A DNA stretch of 64,000 bases from Heterostelium multicystogenum. Its lineage: Eukaryota > Evosea > Eumycetozoa > Acytosteliales > Acytosteliaceae. The position numbers and the translations under genes were made by a program. Location of the stretch: contig RCNN01000166.1 of NCBI GenBank assembly GCA_003667245.1, positions 1 to 64,000 on the forward strand, in the 5' to 3' direction. A model generated the notes under the pieces. That model was not told the DNA's origin and did not search any database. It saw only the letters and a program-made list of their open reading frames with translations. Of the stretch, positions 60,901-64,000 are shown piece by piece (the first letter of the stretch is position 1; each line of letters starts with the position of its first letter).

Positions 60901-62437
60901 CACCAACTACAGCATACCGATCAGTCTGATAGGTGCTTTGCTAGGGTAAACATCAATTCTTTTGTTGTGAGAAGCGTTGGTAGTATATTCAGCATTGCTG
61001 CATCACAGGATAAGATTGTTACAAAAGTCAATGTGACTATTGGTCCGTGCCGTCCTTTCCAATTTCAAACGCCAAACAATTGGCTTTGTCAATACTGCAA
61101 CTCAACAAACCTTGTCTACTCGCCATCAAAACAGGAGTGTGTCAGCTGCAGTAACGACAAGCTATCTCAATGCTACAGAGGCAACGTGGAAACCATCGAA
61201 AACTACTGGATGTACAATAACGATGTCGAGTCCATACACAGATGTGAACAGAATCTTTGTTTAGGTGGCAATAAATGTATTCAAGGCCATACTGGTATCT
61301 TATGTGGTCAATGCATTTCATCTCCCAAACATAACAAATCATCTATCTATTGGTTGCAGTAAGTTGAATTACATACACCAGTGTTAGACGACTAATTCAT
61401 ATATTAAGCTAATACAATCTCTTTTAACCATATATAATATAGGTAAGAATAATATATGGGTATTTATTGTATATATAATCTATCTGGCATTGTTAATTAT
61501 AGTGCTTTCAATGCTACCAACCATATTCAATCATCATGTATTTGGCTCCATTATTATCTTCATGCAATCGATTGCCATTCTATTGTATTCACAAATGAAC
61601 CTCTATATTGTTCCTCTGTTCAGAATGTCCCTTGATTATATTCCATTTGTTTGCAGTGGTCTTACCATTTAACTACTATACTAAAGATGGCATTTCTCAT
61701 TCTCTGCCACTATTATAATCATTGGAGTTGGTGGCTTCACTTCGAGATTAGCAAAATCATTACCATTCGTCAAGCAAATTTCAACATGTTCATTCTACTG
61801 TTGCGAAATCACCAAATGCCTCCTATTTCTGGAGCTCTACGCTGTTGTTCTTTGGCCCCCTTGTGTTTTGACTTGCTTTCCTTGGCAATGCCATGTCGCA
61901 CCATTGGAGACAAGCAGTATCTATACATGGATAATGACATAGTCTGCAGTGATAGTGTTGGTTCACCGAGTTGCCCAGATCATAGCTTCAATTTTATTGG
62001 CAGTCATGCTGGTCGGGTCACTGCTTCTCTACGTATACCAACACTACTACTTAGACTGGCGTGAATACTCGGCACTCTACAAGCCAAAGGCAAGATGGTG
62101 GGGACTATTCACATGTTCCGAATGCCAGCTACTGTGTATGCACTCTCACACTGCTCTACCAATCACAAATCATGATCGCCTTGCAGATGACAATCCACAC
62201 AATATTTACAACGATTTCAATATATAGTCAGACCCTACAAGCTGCGCACACGTAACCAAAACCGAGAATGTCGCCAACTTCTTCCTGCTAACTATCCTAG
62301 TAATCTCTGGCAACTCATTCCTCAACTCACCAACACGTGGGCTCGTCATCAGTGCCATATCATGTATATTCGCAACAATCATTCTAAGTCTCTCCATTCT
62401 TAACAACATTCATACAAGAATAGTGAAATCAAAATAA
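57913..62437 (+). CDS. Large surface protein: right-handed beta-helix, Cys-rich module, multi-TM C-terminus
   Basis: Seen: ATG at 57913 begins a signal peptide (NPILIFILILNCILSSNTF). A short intron ending TTTTAG (about 58124) leads to YVSVNYGNDTTGDGSIDKPF, the usual opening of pectin-lyase-like beta helices. Some 900 residues of short I/L/N/S-rich strands follow. Near 60690-60800 come NEFTGNKATFYGADFASDK-like residues, as in polymorphic-membrane-protein repeats. A Cys-rich region follows (61030-61330: CQYCNST, CVSCSND, CLGGNKCIQGHTGILCGQC). Several TM segments complete it, for example FIVYIIYLALLIIVLSML, SATIIIIGVGGF and NFFLLTILVISGNSFL, ending IVKSK. At least eight frame shifts. Known: protists and oomycetes carry such beta-helix/EGF-like/7TM-like proteins on the surface, with unknown ligands. 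Role is inferred as receptor or adhesion protein. Confidence 0.7.
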
Positions 62438-62471
62438 AATCTCCGCAACAATCAAAGACTTCTATTTATTA

Positions 62472-63844
62472 TTATTTAAATGTATCGCTCTCTTCGTCGT
62501 AATCCATTATATTATGGTCTAATCCAAATAGCTTCATTATATACAACTTTGAAGTAACATCTACTTTGTCCAGAAGTGAATCTTGTTCTTGAGCTTGTTG
62601 AATTATCATCATCCTCTTCGTTCTCGTTTGATTTTGGTTTAAGTTCGTTTTCATCTTCATTCCAAAAGTTGGCTGGTTGTCTTGAAGCCTGCCAAATTTC
62701 ATAGCAGCCTGTTTCCTTCGTTCTGCAGCTGTTTTTGGGATCAAGTGAAGTAAGTCCATCTTCTTGTTTCTTTAATGCCTCCATAAACGAATCCTGCAGC
62801 CTTTGAATTGCGGATTTTGATGCATCTTTCCATTTGACCATCAGCCTATCGATGGAACCATCTTTATTACTTCCAAGAGCATGCTTTTTGCTTTCATCTA
62901 TTGGCGAAGGTGTAGTTTTGGAGGTAAAAGCTCTTTATTGTTCTTTTTTTTGCAGAGATTGATGCTAGCAATCTATTTCGTTCATCTTCTAACTTCTTTA
63001 TCTCTTCATCAATTGCATCTCTAAGGGATAAACATCCTCTTTTTCGACATTAACCTTCTGTTTTTTTGCTGGTATTGATTTCAAAGGTGTATTTGGCAAT
63101 AATTTTTCTTTTACCCAGTCAATCCGCCTCCTAAATGATTCTCCTAGAGCAATCAAAATTTAGATTAGCAATAACATTGTAACAACAAGATTGATTATTA
63201 GTTACTTTTTTGGGAGTTGTTGTGGTTGTTGATTGTGTTTTTTCACTTGATGCTTTTTCCTTGATTATCCTCCTTAAATATCCTCATTAGAAGCAATGTT
63301 AGCTTGTACCATTGAATGGACGAGTAAAGGAATGTTTCGATCATCCACTTTAATCTCCATTATCATTCTCTGTTTAAAAGGTTTGACAAGCAAAGGTCAG
63401 TTCTAATGGTTAGCTTCAGCTCTTTCAGTGAGAAAAGGTTCATTCTTTGAGTAGGATAATTGACAGGATTTCCTTTTGTCTATTGATATCATTATCGTCA
63501 GCATTGCTATTATCTTCATCATCAGTCTTTGCAGCAACAACAGGACAGTGTTTGAAAAATCTCATGGAGGGAATAATGAAATTGTTTGTGCATTTAGGAG
63601 GACTTGCAAGCTTATCAGAGAGTGATATCTTGATCGGTGTTTTAAAACCGATTTTGATGGACCAACAGTTCTGCTATCCACATCATCATAGTGAATTGTT
63701 TCTTTGGCAAAGCAGATTTCTTTGGGGAAGATGATGAAGTTGATGCTAATTTATTGGTGTCCTTGGATTTTAAAGGTGTTGTACTTTTCTGTGTTTGCTG
63801 TTGGAGGTCGTAGTACTACTCTTTACAGGTGAGGACGAATCCAT
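62472..63844 (-). CDS. Mei5/Sfr1-like homologous recombination accessory protein (tentative)
   Basis: Seen: start MDSSSPVKSSTTTSNS at 63844, then a basic Ser/Lys/Pro-rich N-terminus over shifting frames. A coiled coil (RRIDWVKEKLLPNTPLK, AIDEEIKKLEDERNRLLASI) follows. The C-terminal part has IDRLMVKWKDASKSAIQRLQ, then TSKLYIMKLFGLDHNIMDYD and EESDTFK before TAA. The pairing of a coiled coil, a KWK-A helix and a terminal LGxDxxxxxYDEExDxF motif is that of Mei5/Sfr1, the Swi5 partner that helps Rad51/Dmc1 load on DNA. Frame breaks near 62740, 63030 and 63780. Tail to tail with the beta-helix gene. Moderate confidence: similarity is by motif only, and another coiled-coil nuclear protein is possible. 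Confidence 0.45.
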
Positions 63845-64000
63845 TTCTCTTCTTATTAATTAATGTTTCATTTGTTGGTGTTATTGTATTATTATCAAAT
63901 ATGTAAGAATTTGTTACAAATGTCACATTATATTTTTAATTTATCAATTTTGCAGAGTATTTTTTTTCTAAGAAAATAACATACAAAGAAACAAATCAAA

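Overview
The window is nuclear DNA of a dictyostelid social amoeba. The evidence is strongly AT-rich intergenic DNA (A/T homopolymers, ATT/AAT microsatellites), short AT-rich introns of about 55-90 bp with GTAAGT/GTATGT...TAG ends, proteins full of Asn, Gln, Thr and Ser runs, and families typical of the group (CBM49 cellulose-binding modules, Shk kinases with an SH2 domain, RdeA). Coding regions are richer in G+C than I would expect for Dictyostelium discoideum, so another dictyostelid clade is more likely. The species cannot be fixed from the sequence. 

Layout. 1-9243 (+): 3' part of a giant Thr/Ser/Ala-rich, mucin-like repeat protein ending in a CBM49 module. 9301-11970 (-): a pepsin-family aspartic protease with a Pro/Thr linker and two CBM49-like modules, tail to tail with the first gene. 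12430-14948 (-): response regulator with an unrecognised N-terminal region. 15273-17298 (-): protein carrying piggyBac-transposase-like ends without a visible catalytic core. 20477-21637 (-): DNase II. 22708-23337 (+): secreted saposin-B protein. 23596-25553 (-): eIF2 gamma, with an intron that carries coding-like sequence. 26174-29390 (-): VPS9-domain Rab GEF. 30420-31878 (+): ALG1 mannosyltransferase. 32067-34722 (-): ZNF598/Hel2 ubiquitin ligase. 35721-36717 (+): multi-pass membrane protein. 37972-38182 (+): 55-residue protein. 38371-40318 (+): Shk-family kinase. 42592-44551 (+): protein with two identical-spacing zinc ribbons. 45719-46559 (+): small membrane protein. 50100-50913 (+): RdeA phosphotransfer protein. 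51232-54501 (-): RA-domain TKL kinase, Phg2-like. 57913-62437 (+): beta-helix/multi-TM surface protein. 62472-63844 (-): Mei5/Sfr1-like recombination protein. 

How the parts relate. Two neighbours (1-9243 and 9301-11970) both carry cellulose-binding modules and probably work in the extracellular matrix. RdeA and the response regulator belong to the same phosphorelay class but lie 36 kb apart. The eIF2 gamma and ZNF598 genes are translation genes; the rest are not obviously linked. 

Quality. Many conserved genes are broken by single-base insertions at short A or T runs, so most frameshifts look like sequencing errors, not true pseudogenes. CDS spans below are gene extents that include introns and these breaks. 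Several large intergenic stretches hold short coding-like exons that a length-filtered gene finder would miss; they are listed with low confidence.
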